Below are positions 13,601 through 28,600 of a stretch of DNA of 64,000 bases, in pieces. Each line of letters begins with the position of its first letter. Position 1 is the stretch's first letter. Made by a program: the position numbers and the translations under genes. The DNA is from Schistosoma mansoni (lineage: Eukaryota > Platyhelminthes > Trematoda > Strigeidida > Schistosomatidae), in the NCBI RefSeq assembly GCF_000237925.1, contig NW_017386107.1, forward strand, positions 1 through 64,000, read 5' to 3'. Under the pieces are notes generated by a model that saw only the letters and a list, made by a program, of their open reading frames with translations, ran no database searches and was not told where the DNA came from.

Positions 13601-16600
13601 CAAAAAGATAGAGACATGAAGAATTCGGATGATTAGAATTTGGTAGAACACAAAGAGTGGATGCACCTTCGCCATTGCAAACGATTTTGAGCCATGTCAT
13701 TCAAGGTCTCTAACCATCGGTTGCTATCATCTCGCTCAATAAACAGTAATAAATAGCCATTACAAAATATATCTTATGCAGTGTGAATGTGCTCTTAATT
13801 TCTGAATTTGCGCAATGATTTTATGAAATATGTATCTTGTTGACTTAGTTATTGGAAGACAATACTTTTATACAAGCATAATACTTGGCTTTCAACATTG
13901 AAAAATGTAGTGGTCAACTACTCACTATGTATCGAATTCGGGATGTTCACTTATGATGAAAAACGTTTTACCATTGATACCCTGGAGACGACATGCTATA
14001 AAATTTGAAAGCTCATAGTTTGCGTTTATGTTGCATTGTAAAAAACTTTTATTAAACACATAAATATTGGTACAAACGGGAACCAGATATATATGCGCCG
14101 CACAAATCTCATTTGATTTGTGTAAGAGCTGTGATACTGCCCAGGTGCCCAAACCGAAACAGGTGGTTTTCTTAGGGGACCACACCCGCAGTCTCCGACC
14201 TGAAGATCTGGTCCACAAGGTAGTGGAGCATCGTAAGGAGATGCAGTCCCATGGTAGCCGGTGACCAACGATTGATTCATACGCCATTTGTTCCCTCAGG
14301 ATACTGGAGCCAGCCCATGTGCACCACTGTTTTGGAATGAGGGTTTTCCAACTCCCCTAGGTGAACTTTTTGTGTCCACCAACCCGGTTAAAGCGCTGGA
14401 CATTCGCTTTCGACCTCTCAAACAAATAAATATTAGTAGGGGAATCACGCATATTGGAAAAGTAGTATCCAAAAGTAGTCTTGGTGTTAGGGACGAAAAT
14501 TACCTCATATAAATGATGAAAAATCTACTTGTATATACACACTTATTGATCACTGAGTAATTATTGTTTATTTGAACATATAAATATTGGTACAAAGGGG
14601 TACCAGATATATATGCGCCACACAAATCTCGTTTGATTTGTGTGAGGGCTGTGATACTGCCCGGGTACCCAAACCGAAGCAGTAACCAACGTCATAATTG
14701 TTTGATGCTGATCGAGTTTGGTCGATTAGACGGTTGTGTGATTATTCAAAATTAATATCTCAGATCTGGGTCCTACCAAGGACGATGATGATATGATGTG
14801 TACAAAGAATAAGGGAAGTATTTTACTAAATATGTCTTACCGAATACATAGTTTACATAATCCAACAGCATATCAAATGAATGGTATATTGTGAGAAAAA
14901 TTTATTAAAGTAAACACTTACTTTTCAGCTTGTTTATGACCTTCCAAGTATGTTAAATGTTCTTCAAGGGCTTCCAAAACTGATGGAGGGACCTGTTGAT
15001 TAACACAATACATTTCAGTCAGTCAGATACAACGTAGGACCAGGCACATATATGTACATATATACATTTCAAACGATTAGAATATACATTTTAAACAAAA
15101 TGTTAAACTGGACAAATTAGAAGGAAAAAATATGTGAATTGTATTATTTTGGACAATAAATCCATATTCTCAGGGTAGGTTTAATGTGAGAATAAATTGG
15201 TTTTGAACACACTAAAGGGGGGTTTGAATCCACATATGATATCTAAGGCTTCAATAAACCCTAGTATTTTCTCCTGGAGACTATCACACGATACCAAACA
15301 AAGTTGATGCCGGTCTCAACTCAACGTTTAAAAATGGACGAAGATGTTGACTTGTCCAACATTGTAACTCGCTGGTTATTTTAACCATTTAAGTATGTGT
15401 ATTTGATAATCGTTACATGAAAACCACAACTTCTCCTTTCAAAATATATCCACATATACATACAGATTAATAAACACAATGAGATGTAACACACTTTTTG
15501 CATGGTGTTTGGGTTTTGGTAATGGATAGACTTTGACTTTTTAAAGCTGAGATGAGCTGCAAAAAACGTCTTATTGACCGCTAATTTAAAATTTCGCTTC
15601 AACACGAGACTATTTGAGTTGCGTATGAATGATAGAGTGATATGAAGACACGTGTGATTAGCGGTTGGAGACTTTGGGAGACATGGTTCAGGGTTATTTA
15701 CGATATCACAGATGCATTCACTTTTTATCTTCCTCTGGATCTTGAATTCTAGTACACCTTAGTACGTACCTTCCCATTCTGTCTTTTCGAACTATATTCT
15801 AGATATTCAATTGTTTTCTTTATCATTACTAAAACATTATTTTGATCTCTTTTTTAATTTGTCTTGACGTGGCTCATACGATAAGGCAACTTGAACCAAC
15901 GCATATCTGCCCCTAGTTCTACGTTAATAGTGCCTGACGGACTGACATGAAGATAAAAAAAAACAATGTGGAATTTGGTAATTGGAATAATGAACTCTCT
16001 TTCAGGAAGAATCATTCTTTAATTTCTTTCAGGACAAGAATGATACCAAAATAACTGAAATGAGGAAGTTATAATTTTGTTTAAGCATTTTTCGTCTAAC
16101 AATATTGCAGTTATCATATCACCGTATTTAGCTACTACTAAAATTGATAGTAGTATAAAAATAAATCACACAATAACTAAGTAGATACTATTCGAGGGCA
16201 AGTGTGGCGGTTATGATCAAGCGCTAATTAACTTGTTTATTCTACATTACAAAAAATATTTCATTCACACTTACTGGCTTGAAAGGGTTATTTTCTGAAT
16301 CAATTGATAAGGGTGTACCTCCAGGTTCAGCAGACTGAAGCAAAAAAAAGATCGAATAAGTTTATATCGATTTACAGTATTTTAATAAGAGGAAAGTATT
16401 CATGTGAACAACTGTAAAAATATAGAGTAGGAAATTTCATTAAAGTGACAAAGAGTTTCCTTGATTCCACTGCTAGTCACTATCCATCTTTGCTTACAAT
16501 ACTTGTGAATTAAGGCTTTATCGAGGCAATACGCACATATGCCAATTAGAGACTGACCAGTTGCAGTCCTAACACATCGATAGGAAGATTCAAACAAACA

Positions 16601-19600
16601 ATACTAAATGAATTTAAACTTCACCCCATTACACAAGCAAGTGGATATAAGAACTCAGTGGCCGAGTGGATAACGTGATGGCGTTTGAAGTGAAAGGTAC
16701 TGGGTTCGAGTGCCAGAGCGAACATCAACTCTGAGATGCAGGTACATCCAGCTAACGAGTCCCAAATAGGACGAAACGCACGTCCTGGGTTCCACTGCTA
16801 GTCACTATCCATCTTTACTTACAATGCTTGTAATATTTGTTGTAGTACAACAAAACAGGAACAAGAGAATGGTATAATTAGTAGATAACTGTATAGTTGT
16901 AGTTCTATATTAACCTTATAGTAAGCTTTCAGTGAACCTATTAACTGTTGTTATACATTTCAATATCCCTTAATCATTGCCAATCAATTAAGTACCATTT
17001 GCTCTACCCTCTATCACTTATAGTATGATTGTATGCTAAAGTATGACTTCCTATTAAGTGGTATACTGTGTGGTTAGGCATTTCAAGTAAACTATTGTAT
17101 GAGTTTCGAGTAATGATCGAATTGAGTACAATAAAGAACTAATCTGCTTTCTCCGCATCTACATTTGATTAACTATTGAATAAGAAGTAACTCAAAGATC
17201 GATAAGCGTTGATTAGTCAGTGTGTCAATCGGTAAATAGATCTTATTTTCATAGTTGAGATCATGAGTCAATTGAAGCAAGACCACCATGAAAAACCTGG
17301 AAGAACTGGACGGCCGTTTCGTCCTATTATGGGACTCACTATCATATGCTCACTAGTGACTGACTTCAAGAGATATTTCCTTGAGTTCTAGTGGGAAGCA
17401 GTGACCAGTGGAGTTCTACCAAGTCTGTTGTAGAGATATCAATTCACTGAATACAATTGGTGAACAGTTGCTCAAACATCGTGGATTGGTTGGAGTTAGA
17501 CATTAACACCGTTGGATGCCGGCTCAGTGGTCTATCACTTAAGTGCTCTGGCGCGAGACTGGTAGGTCCTGGATTCGAATCTCGCGAGGAGAGGTCGTGG
17601 ATGCGCACTGCTGAGGAGTCCTACAATAGGACGAAACGGCCATCTAGTGCTTCCAGGTTTTCCATGGTTGGTCTAGCTTTAATTGACTCATGATTTCAAC
17701 TATGAAAATACTAAATTCTCCACAAAACCCCTTCTGATCTAAAAATAGATCTTAAACGAAAATTTGATTGGTGAATAATCTAACAGCACATGATATTGAT
17801 CAAAATCTCAAATTAGCGATCACAAGACACTTATCATCCAAAATAAAATGAAATACACACAAAAAAACAACAATGAATTACCTCAGCAACTTTTACAAAT
17901 GTATTCATAGATTCCATACGTTTAAGAAAATTCTTATATATCTCTAATGATACCCGACAATCTCGTTTGGACATAGTGAAATATCGACCTGTGTGCAGAA
18001 TTAATTAAATAATATGGATAGAGGGGGGTGATGATTTTTTTTTACACACAAACAAAATTAGAATATCATTATTCAATAGAAAAATATAGTCAAGGCTTGG
18101 GGAACGGCAGTATCATGTTTTTTTTATAGAAAACGTATACGTAATGAAGCAAGATAAGTATTGTTTAGACTAATCCAGGAATGATAATGACATTAATGAT
18201 TGAATGTTATGCTGAAAATTCCTTGTGTACAGTGATGTTAAGACTGTCATCAGGTATTTACTTAGGATTCGTCTTATTGATTATTAATTATCAGAAGGGG
18301 TTTTGTGGAGACTTCAGGATTTTCATAGTTGAAAGCGTGAGTCAATCGAAGGTAGACCACCAGGGAAAACCTGGAAGCATTGGACGGCCGCAGAGGCTGT
18401 TCTGGACTTAACTGGCTGGGCTAGGCAGAAGCAGGACCGATAAGCACTCTGGACTGATCGTACCGTTTTCGTGTGTCACTGTTCCAATCGATAATTCGCT
18501 GCTCTCTGATTGGCGGTCTTATCACGTCATACACTAACAGGGCATCCACTCAGCCACAAGTTATAACAGAATCCACATCTGAATTATGTTCATTCTTTTC
18601 AATGGATATTGCCAACTATCACGATGTCTTTGATTGTATTTTTTTGTAACTCGTGCCGTGAAAGATCGTAAACTTTTCATAAATACACCTACATAGACTA
18701 TGCTATTAATAGACATAATGATGTGTTAAAACAAACAAACGAAATAGGTAACTTGCTTAAATATCTAAATATTCAAGCAGGTTGCCTTCAGACATCTACT
18801 GAAACAAACTGACCAGTAAAATCAGTCAAAACAACAAACAAGCAAGCAAACGATATAAGTTAATTAATGAAATCTGGTTATTAAACACTGTGGACAATTT
18901 TCACCTATGAAATTAACTTGATTTCTTTACTATTCTACCAATATAAGTCTGTCATGTTGTTCTCTATTCATAAACTTTCAATCAATTCAGCTTAACATTA
19001 GTACAAAATTTGTTTGAACTATGATGATTTCGTTAAATTGTACTTTTTTGTCGGTTATTTATTGATCTTTCTGTTTCACACTTATTCATAGTACTATCAT
19101 TTCATTATGTATGGTGCAGTATTTAGTGATTTGATTCTGTTGTACCAAAAATATTACTGCTTTTCATGAATAAATAGATAAATAAAAGTGATCACATGTG
19201 AGACTGAAAGTCTTGGGTTCGATTCCAGAGTGCAAGGCTGTGGATGTGCTGACTAACATTATTATTATTATTTATTTAAACAAATAAATATTGGTACAAG
19301 AAGGCACCAGATACATATGCGCCACACAAATCAAATGAGATTTGTGTGAGAGCTGTGATACTGCCCGAGTGCCCAAACCGAAGCAGGTGGTTTTATTAGG
19401 GGACCACACCCCAATCCTTCGACCTAAAGGTCTGATCCAAAAGGCAGTGGAGCATCTTAAGGAGATGCAGTCCCATGGTAGCCGGTGACCAACGATTGAT
19501 TCATACGCCATTTGTTCCCTCAGGATGCTGGAGCCCATGTGCACCATTAGTTTGGAATAAGGGATTCCCAGCCCCCCTATGTGGACCCTCCGTGTCCACC

Positions 19601-22600
19601 AACCCGGTTAAAGCGCCGGACATTCGCTTTTCTACCTCTCAATTTCATAAACAACAGCTTCCCTGACAGAGGCTATATACTCGTGGCCATGTGAGAGCAT
19701 TTCGAGAGGGAGAGAGGACTCTTCCCACTCTCGGCCGTACCAGAGCATTCGGGGGCTCATACTAGGATGAAATGGCCGTTTAATGCTTTTAGATTTTCAA
19801 TGGTGATCTATGTTGATCGATTCATAGTTTCAATAAAACCAAAAGTGTTCATATAGAATATATAAGGGAATGCATAAATATATATATGTATGCCAAGTAA
19901 GCTAGTGAGGGAATTCCTATAGGGATTGGTTGATTGAAGAAAAAGAATATCCATGAATTTGTCTGAATCATTTGTGTGGTAACACAAAAAACTGTAGATA
20001 CTGTTATATCTAGAACCTTGATTCTTACTATGCCGCGTACTACTACACTACTTGAACGATAGAACCCGCAACGTCGCAAGAGAGAAAACAGAAGACTAGT
20101 AAGTAGGAACTTTTATTCCCCAAAACAGTGTCAAAATATAGTACAGAAATGTATTTATAGTTATTGACTGAATGTAGATCATCATTCCGGTCAACCAATA
20201 GGCACATAGGGGTCATTACTATCCATCCAATGGGGAAGCTACACGTCGACATTCTAGAATATTCCCCTAGCAGTGATTGGATGGAATGTCTGCGGCTCTT
20301 TCTGGGCTTCTTAAGGCTTCCTAGAGTTTACCAACGAGCCATCCTTACACCTCCCCCCTTTGAAGTCTGTGACGTATGAATTTCCTTTTGGATATACTTG
20401 AAACATTGTTGTTGTTCTCCTTTTTCTGTTCATCACCCTTATCGGTTGTGAGCTTTCACTCCTAAGTTTTTCCAGTCGTTGGTTGCGGCCTCCTTTCGGG
20501 CTTTTCTCCACCAGCATGTGGAACGGTACTTGTGTATCTACTGTTACTGTTATATGATCCTTTCTAATCTGATTAATATGTCTGATACACTTTCCGTCCC
20601 TTCCACGGACTAAATAAAGTACCTTCCCGATACGCTGTTCTATGACACCTGGTTCCCATTTCCGACCGCCTTGATACCACTTTACAAGTACTTTCTCACC
20701 TACCTTCAAGCTGCGGTCGCTCGTCTGATATTCGTGTACAGGTTTTCTCGTTTTCTTGGGTGGAAATATTTTGTCAAATATCGCTGGGTTTTTTGCCTGA
20801 ACTTTCGCTTCAGCTTCTACTGCGGCAACCAGTACGTCTTCTTCATGTTTTGCCTGGGAACCAATCAGCCTTGAGGGTGCATCAGATCTCACAACTCTAT
20901 ATTCATTATTGAGTTTAATTGCCAAAGAAACTATTTTGATCATCAATAAAATGTATGACATTAAAGTACAATACATTTATCATCAGTCACATAATTGGGG
21001 CAGTGACTCAATCATAAAAGTACCTGATTTTCAATCACACTAAATGACAGGTTTAAATCTTACTATACATATATCAATTTGATCAATCAGGCAGTATTGT
21101 GGTGTACACTATTTATGTCTGTCGATAGGAGTAGCATGTAGCACTGATCCAAAATGGAATATCTGTCAAAAGAAGACTGGAAATCCATGGGATAAGGCGA
21201 GGTGTGCACTTTTAGGATTGACCTTTTCTAACCTCACCCTTCCTTATAGGAAGGCAGCATTACTGTTATGCTGGTTGTCTGAAGGAAACACCTGACTGTC
21301 GTCATACCTCTGTACAGTCAGCAGTATAACTTCGCTTAAACCGAAGTAGATGAAGCGAGATTCTAAACTAAGACCTATTCTTTGAAATTCGAGCACTTTG
21401 ATCACTAGGAAAAAGATATAACAATGGAGAAGAAAAAATCCTAATTATGCTCTTCCATCTGTTGAAATAAAACAATCACTTAAACAAGAAAGAAAAAAAT
21501 TAAAACAAACAATAAAAACTTACCAATTAGATTAATCATACCCTCATTATACACAGCGTATAAACGAATTAAATCCCGATAAAGAGATAAATGAGCAACT
21601 CGAAGAAGTGAATTTGACAATTCATTGAGCGTAGCCTAAAAGATGATTATGAAGTAATAATAATAATAATGAGAATGGGTTTTGTGAAGATTTAGTATTT
21701 TCATCGTTGAAGGTGTGAGCCAATTGAAGCTAAACCACCAGGGAAAACCTGGAAGCACTGGACGTCCAATGCTTCCAGGTTTTCCCTGGTGGTCTAGCTT
21801 CAATTGACTCACGCCTTCAACTATGAAAATAATGAGAAGACTTAAAATTCAGAATATATACTACATATATATGACTATGTAATAGAAATATCAGAGATAG
21901 TTTGTACTTACATCGAACATGAGTAGAGCATCTAATTGTTTCTCAATAACTGGTAAAGTTTTCATTAGCTATTAAGATTCAATAAAGAAAAGATAAGAAA
22001 AACAAAGTGAGTAGTAACATTGAAATTTACGTAAAAATTATATTTGAAATAATCTTGACGATTGAAACTTGAATAATTCCAATGTTTCGTTCAGCTAACT
22101 CGGAAGAAGTCCAGACGAGTTAACTGGACGAAACGTTGGAATTATTTAAAATTCAATCGTTGAGATTACTTCAAATATAATGGCTTCTCTATAATCGGCT
22201 AGCGTTTTTTAGCGAGTTGGTTTTCTACGGGATGGGGTACTTAACCACATACCCAACCCTCCTCCTTTACCCGGGCTTGGGAGAGGCAGTAGCCCTCCGG
22301 GAGGAGCTACAGGCGGAGAAGAGGAAGAACAAAGAACACATTACGTCGAGAAACGAAGACAGACATGAGAAAAATGAAAAAAAACTGGGTAGAACTAAAA
22401 AGGAAGGCCCAGGACAGAGTGGGTTGGAGAAAGCTAGTCGTTGGTCTATGCTCCATTGGGAGTAACAGGCGTAATTAAGTAAGTCTATACTCGGCGCAAC
22501 TTACATACGTAGTCAGTCAATAATTAAAATGGAGAAATTTCCAACTACTGCCCTCAATATACTACTATTGTAGTGAACAATAACTTAAATACGATAAACC

Positions 22601-25600
22601 AATTTATTGTTTTGTGTAGAATCATGCAGTGCCTTCGTAAAATATGAAAATCATACATTAAATACAATATTTGCATATCTTTCTTGAGTTATCCTTTACA
22701 TACTTCATGATTCTTTCAAATCTGTTGTTATTTCGATCTCCATCTGTTTTCCTACATGTTCTCTTCAAATCGCCCCCAAATGTCCTGGTACGGCCGAGAG
22801 TGGGGAGAGTCCGCTCTCCCTCTCCAAATGCTCTCACACGGCCACGCGCATATAGTCTCTGCCAGGGAAGTCCTACCCACTGCCTTCTCGTGACGGGGGT
22901 GTTATTTACGAAATTGAGAGGACGAGGCTTTAACCGGGCTGGTGGACACGGAGGGTACACCTACGGGAGTTGGAAAACCTTCATTCCAAACCAATGGTGT
23001 ACATGGGCTCCAGTATCCTGATGGAACGAATAGCGTATGAACCTGTTGTTGGTCACCGGCTACCATGAGACTGTATCTCTTCACGATGTTCCACTGTCTT
23101 GTGGATAAGATTTTTAGGTCAAAGGCTCCGGATGTGGCCCCCTAAGAAAACCACCTGCTTCATTTTGGGCACCTGGGCAGTATTACAGCCCTCACACAAA
23201 TCAAATGAGACTTGTGCGGCGCATATGTATCTGGTGCTTCCTTGTACCAATATTTATGTGTTCAAATAAATAAATAATAAATAACTCTTTAAATTCAATC
23301 TTTTGTTAGCAGGCATTCTTCTCCCCGATTAGTGCTACATACTAGTTATATCTGTCCACATAAGGGGCGTACACCACACTATTATCATTTATTTACACAC
23401 AGTAGATGTTAAATAACTACAACCAATGTAAATATGCAATGATTTGTCGCTTTGAGTTTTATACTACAATTTAACTATATCGACTGTCTTGATAATCCAG
23501 AAGGAGACGAGATACATTACAGAAGTAGGACTACTCAACAAAACTTTGTATGAGTACAACAAAATGTGAATGAGAGTAAATAGACATTTCGTAGATAGAA
23601 AAAAAGTATACTATAATGATAAATCAATCATGTTTGAGATAATACCTTTTGGATTAACGTTTGATAAGGAATTATCGAGACTATAATTTATGGAAAACCT
23701 TTGAACATTGTCATAGTAATGAGAATGGGTTTTGTGGAGATTTAGTATTTTCATAGTTGAAATCATAAGTCAATTGAAGCCAGACCACCATGGAAAACCT
23801 GGAAGCACTGGACGGCCGTGCTCTGGTGCGAGACTGGTAGGTCCTGGGTTCGAGTCTCACGAGGCGGAGTCATGGATGCGCACTGCTGAGGAGTCCCAAA
23901 ATAGAACGAAACAGCCTTCCAGTGCTTCCAGGTTTTCCATGGTGGTCTAGCTTCAATCGACTCATGATTTAAACTATGAAAATATTGAAATCTCCACAAA
24001 ACCCCTTTGAGCATTGCTTAATTGATCTTAAGAATATCCACCTACTTACCAGGGTTAAAATAGGGTTATAAATTAGTGTAAGGCATCATGATTAGGATCT
24101 ACAGTTCGACGCTACGTTTAAGAATAAGAGTTCTCATCACGAACCTACATCAGTTGTGATAACAAAATGCTATTTAGCCATGTGGATGAATGGATTTCGT
24201 GCCAAAATCCAAGACTTGCTATCTTAAATCTGGTTGGTTTGTCCATAACTAATGGTCGTGCCGATCCGCATTCAAAACTACAGGAAAAATCTGTCTAACG
24301 ATCAGAAAGTGATGTGTAAATTTTCGACTATTAAAACTAAAGAACAAAATGTTGATCGATAGATGATAACACACACACACAATGACATAATGCGGCTGAG
24401 TGATAGCTGCTAACGAGGTCATTTTATCAAACACCAGAATGATTGGAAATTAAAGACAAGATCGCTAGCCAGCAGAATTGATCTTTTATGCAATAAAATA
24501 ACGTGTTTGTATATAAAAGATTAGCATAAACGAGAACATGATACAGGTGATTGATTGGAGGAAGTCAATTTGTGCGTCACTCACTCTCCAATTAATTAAG
24601 ATCCGATTGTTAGGAATAATTCTTGAGTACTGGATCACTCCTCTCCAAAAATGATTTGTGATACGTCTTGTAAGTTGAACGCTATATTCAGATCCTAAGC
24701 TATTCTGATAACCCCAGGCTAGAACTATTCAGCGACTTGAACACCAGAGAGAAGATACGAGTATGAGAGAAACACTTTACTTCAAGGTTCAATCTTGTTA
24801 CAGAAAATCATAGGTATTTATGGATGTTAGCCAATCCATTAACGACATATGATGATACCGACCAATAGTATCACGCCACGTTGGAACTCTAGAATGTTCC
24901 ATCGTATTCTGATTGGCTGGGGCTCTTTATGAGCCTCTGGAGGCTCTGTTGGAGTTCTCCGGAAGCCGACTCAACAATTTGGAATCTTTCTGTGGTGACT
25001 GACAGTGATAAAACTGACTTGTTTCACTGTTACATTAGTTTTAATAAAAATAGAGTTCCTTTTCCATCTACAGATTTCAACTACATGATTAAAGTAAAGT
25101 TCAAGATACTTGCTTGATAAGGAATAGATTCAACTTTTTTCTCTTCCCTCTTTAAACTGAACATTTGTTATACGGTATCAATGTGAGCACTTGAAGTATT
25201 TTTGTGCTGTAACTGAAAACGTCACAGTTGATTGATCACTGGGTGTTCATCAATGTCATGCGTGTCAAGTCCTTCTTAGTGCTGATCGAATGCTATCGAT
25301 CAAGTTGCAATGTGGCCACTAGTCTAGGTGGCTCAGCTATTCGGGCCGCAACCGACTTCCTGTAGGACTGAGATGTAATCACAATTGATTAGCTCAGTGG
25401 TAACGTCTCTGACTGTGAAGCTGAGTGACACGGGATCGAATCCGTCAGGGAGCACCAGTTCTCTCAAGATTACAGGTACACCTTGCTGACGAGTGCCAAG
25501 TAGCACGACACTCGGGTCCAGGGTTTCCTGTTGACCACCTCCAACCACCATCTTACCTCAGCATATGCTGTACATTTAGGTAAATGTTATGAAACCACTA

Positions 25601-28600
25601 TTGAAGATTCTGAACTGTAAATTGAAAAGTTTTTTTTATAGGAAACTTCAACTACGAATTTCAATCGGCATTGACTTTAAGACTCGTAACGAACTTTCTT
25701 GTATTATCATTTGCAACTACTACGTTAGTGGAAAAACTAAAATTTTCGTCTGTGATGATTTTTTTTAAAACTGTATTTAACGTCGAGCTAATAACTTGTG
25801 AGTAGTGTACAGATTTTGACTACCGCAGGTATAAAATAAAATAATATAGATTAACTTATTTACCAAGTACTTATTTGGGTGTGAGTTACACTATATGTGG
25901 GAGCTTAATAGTAATATTTGGTTTCTTGAACCAAAGTAAATGAGACAGGGGTTCGAACTCGGGAGTTAGTGATTGAAAGTTGAACATTCTGAGCACTAAG
26001 CCACTGCTCCATTTATGCAAGAGTATTTTGATAAGTTCGATCTCAGATTATACCAACTATGAAGGTATAACGATTTTCACTCATTCATAACAACGTGGAA
26101 TGGCATCCGAAAAGCTTTGGAAACAGCAGTGATATCTGCTAGTACGGTAAAACATAAGGTTAGGGAGAAACACTGGATCTCAGCAGCATCTACCGCACTG
26201 ATGGATGCTTGAAAACTCATCCCACCTGGCTCTGAATATAACGAAGAGCGGAGTCAGCTTAAGCGTAGGCTAATAAGAAGCCTAAGCAATGATCGTGAAC
26301 AGTGGTGGGTAGCGAAAGCAAGAGAGATGGAAAAGGCAGCGGCAATAGGTAACAGCAGACAACTATTCAGACTTGTTAAAGAAACCGGCATTAGGAACCC
26401 AACTATCAACGGAACTATCTCGGAAAAAGATGGACATACCATTCTCAATCCAGAAGATTGGATCGATGGACAGAACACTTTAGGGATCAGTTCAACTGAC
26501 TTTCAGCCACACTTCGGTTTCCCACGATCCCCAGTCGTGAAGACGCTGACAAAATGCAGAGTCTTCTGACCACTCTAAGCAACTATACAGGCATGCTCGG
26601 GATGCGATTCTCCCGCTCGAAATGCAAAGTGTTACTTCAGGATTAGGTTGCATCGACACCTGACCTAATGATAGGGAGTGAAGTAGTTGAACGTGTTGAC
26701 CGCTTCACTTATCTTGGGAGTCTCATCAGCCCTTGTGGTCTGGTATGTGACGAAATCTCAGCACGGATACAGAAGGCTCGTCTAGCTTTCGTCAACTTGC
26801 GTCATTTATGGAGTAGGCGAGATGTCCGTCTAGTAATAAAAGGACGGGTTTACTGTGCAGCAGTTCGTTCCGTTCTACTTTATGGCAGTGAAACATGGCC
26901 GATAAGAGTAGAGGATATTTGTAGGCTGCTAGTATTCGATCATAGGTGTCTTCGAAGCATTGCTCGCATATCCTGGGACCACCGAGTAGGTAATGCAGTT
27001 GTTAGGAAACGGGTACTAGGTAAAGATGGCAAATCGATTGATGAAGTAGTGAAACTTTATCAGTTGAGGTGACTGGGACACGTGTTACGTATGCCCAACC
27101 ACTGATTGCCCCGACGTGCAATGTCTGATGACGTAAGAGAAGGTTGAAAGAAAGCTAGGGGCGGCCAAACCAAAACGTGGCACAAATCCATGAAGTCACT
27201 GACAAGTGGACTGAGACATGTTGGTAGGTGTAGACTACCTGGTTGGAATCTGCGAGATGATAGCAATCGATGGTTAGAGACCTTGAATGACATGGCTCAA
27301 AATCGTTTGTGATGGCGTAGGTGCATCCACTCTTTGTGTTCTGCCAAATACTAAACTTCTAAATTCTTCATGTTACTATCCTTTTTCTCTTTCCAAATTT
27401 ATCTCACTGTATTACACTCCTTGAATGAGATCTTCGAACCCTAATCTTTCACATAATGCTTATACTCTTACTACTTCTACCACTATGGGATTTGAATCGA
27501 CAACTGCATCTCTGTGATAATGTGGTATGGCAACTCGAACTGATGTACGTACGTAGGAAGTTGTACGTTGTGACTGACTGACTGATAGCAATTAACATTT
27601 TAACAATAGAGTTTTTTCCCCTGTAGTTACTATTATTGAGTATGGAATTTATGGTTTTGTATTGATAGACATTAGGAACATAATAGGATTCAAGTAATTT
27701 ATTTGTTAACATACATATAGATTGTTTCTAAATCAATAGTCTGTTAACTTTTTCATCATTAGTTTGACCTTTATAAATTTAGACCTTTTGTAATGTAACA
27801 TAATCAAAATACACCTCCGTGTGTCTGTTAAAGAAACAGATTGGACATGCTTTTAATGCGATAAAATCTATTAGGAGTCACGTTTACATTAATGGAAACG
27901 TTTGAACATTATTTGATTAAATCTGACTGATTTTTCCTGTACGAAATGTTAGCAGTAATTTTATCATTAGTATGGTGGATTTGTGGAGATGACCGTTTTG
28001 TTCTTGCATGAAACTTCCTATAGTAGTGGAGGTCCGCGACCCCGAACTCAAGAAGCGAAGCTAAGAGTTTAACCTTCGAGAGCGAACGCTTAACCTCTAA
28101 ACCACTGAACCGGCATCCAATGGTTCTAATGTCTAACTCTAATTAGTTCAAGATATTGCGAAACCCTCGTCTATTACCTGTGGTGGATAACTGTTTCACA
28201 TCCGAAATGGATCGGAATCCACTAGTCATAGCTTCTTACTAGAACTACAGGAGTTACATCCTGGAGGAGTCCTATGCCAGCAAGAAATGGCCATTTGATG
28301 CTTCTACGTTTTCAATAGTGATCTGACTAAGATCAANNNNNNNNNNNNNNNNNNNNNNNNNNNNNNNNNNNNNNNNNNNNNNNNNNNNNNNNNNNNNNNN
28401 NNNNNNNNNNNNNNNNNNNNNNNNNNNNNNNNNNNNNNNNNNNNNNNNNNNNNNNNNNNNNNNNNNNNNNNNNNNNNNNNNNNNNNNNNNNNNNNNNNNN
28501 NNNNNNNNNNNNNNNNNNNNNNNNNNNNNNNNNNNNNNNNNNNNNNNNNNNNNNNNNNNNNNNNCATTAATACTATCCTGAAACAATTAATAGTAAATAT

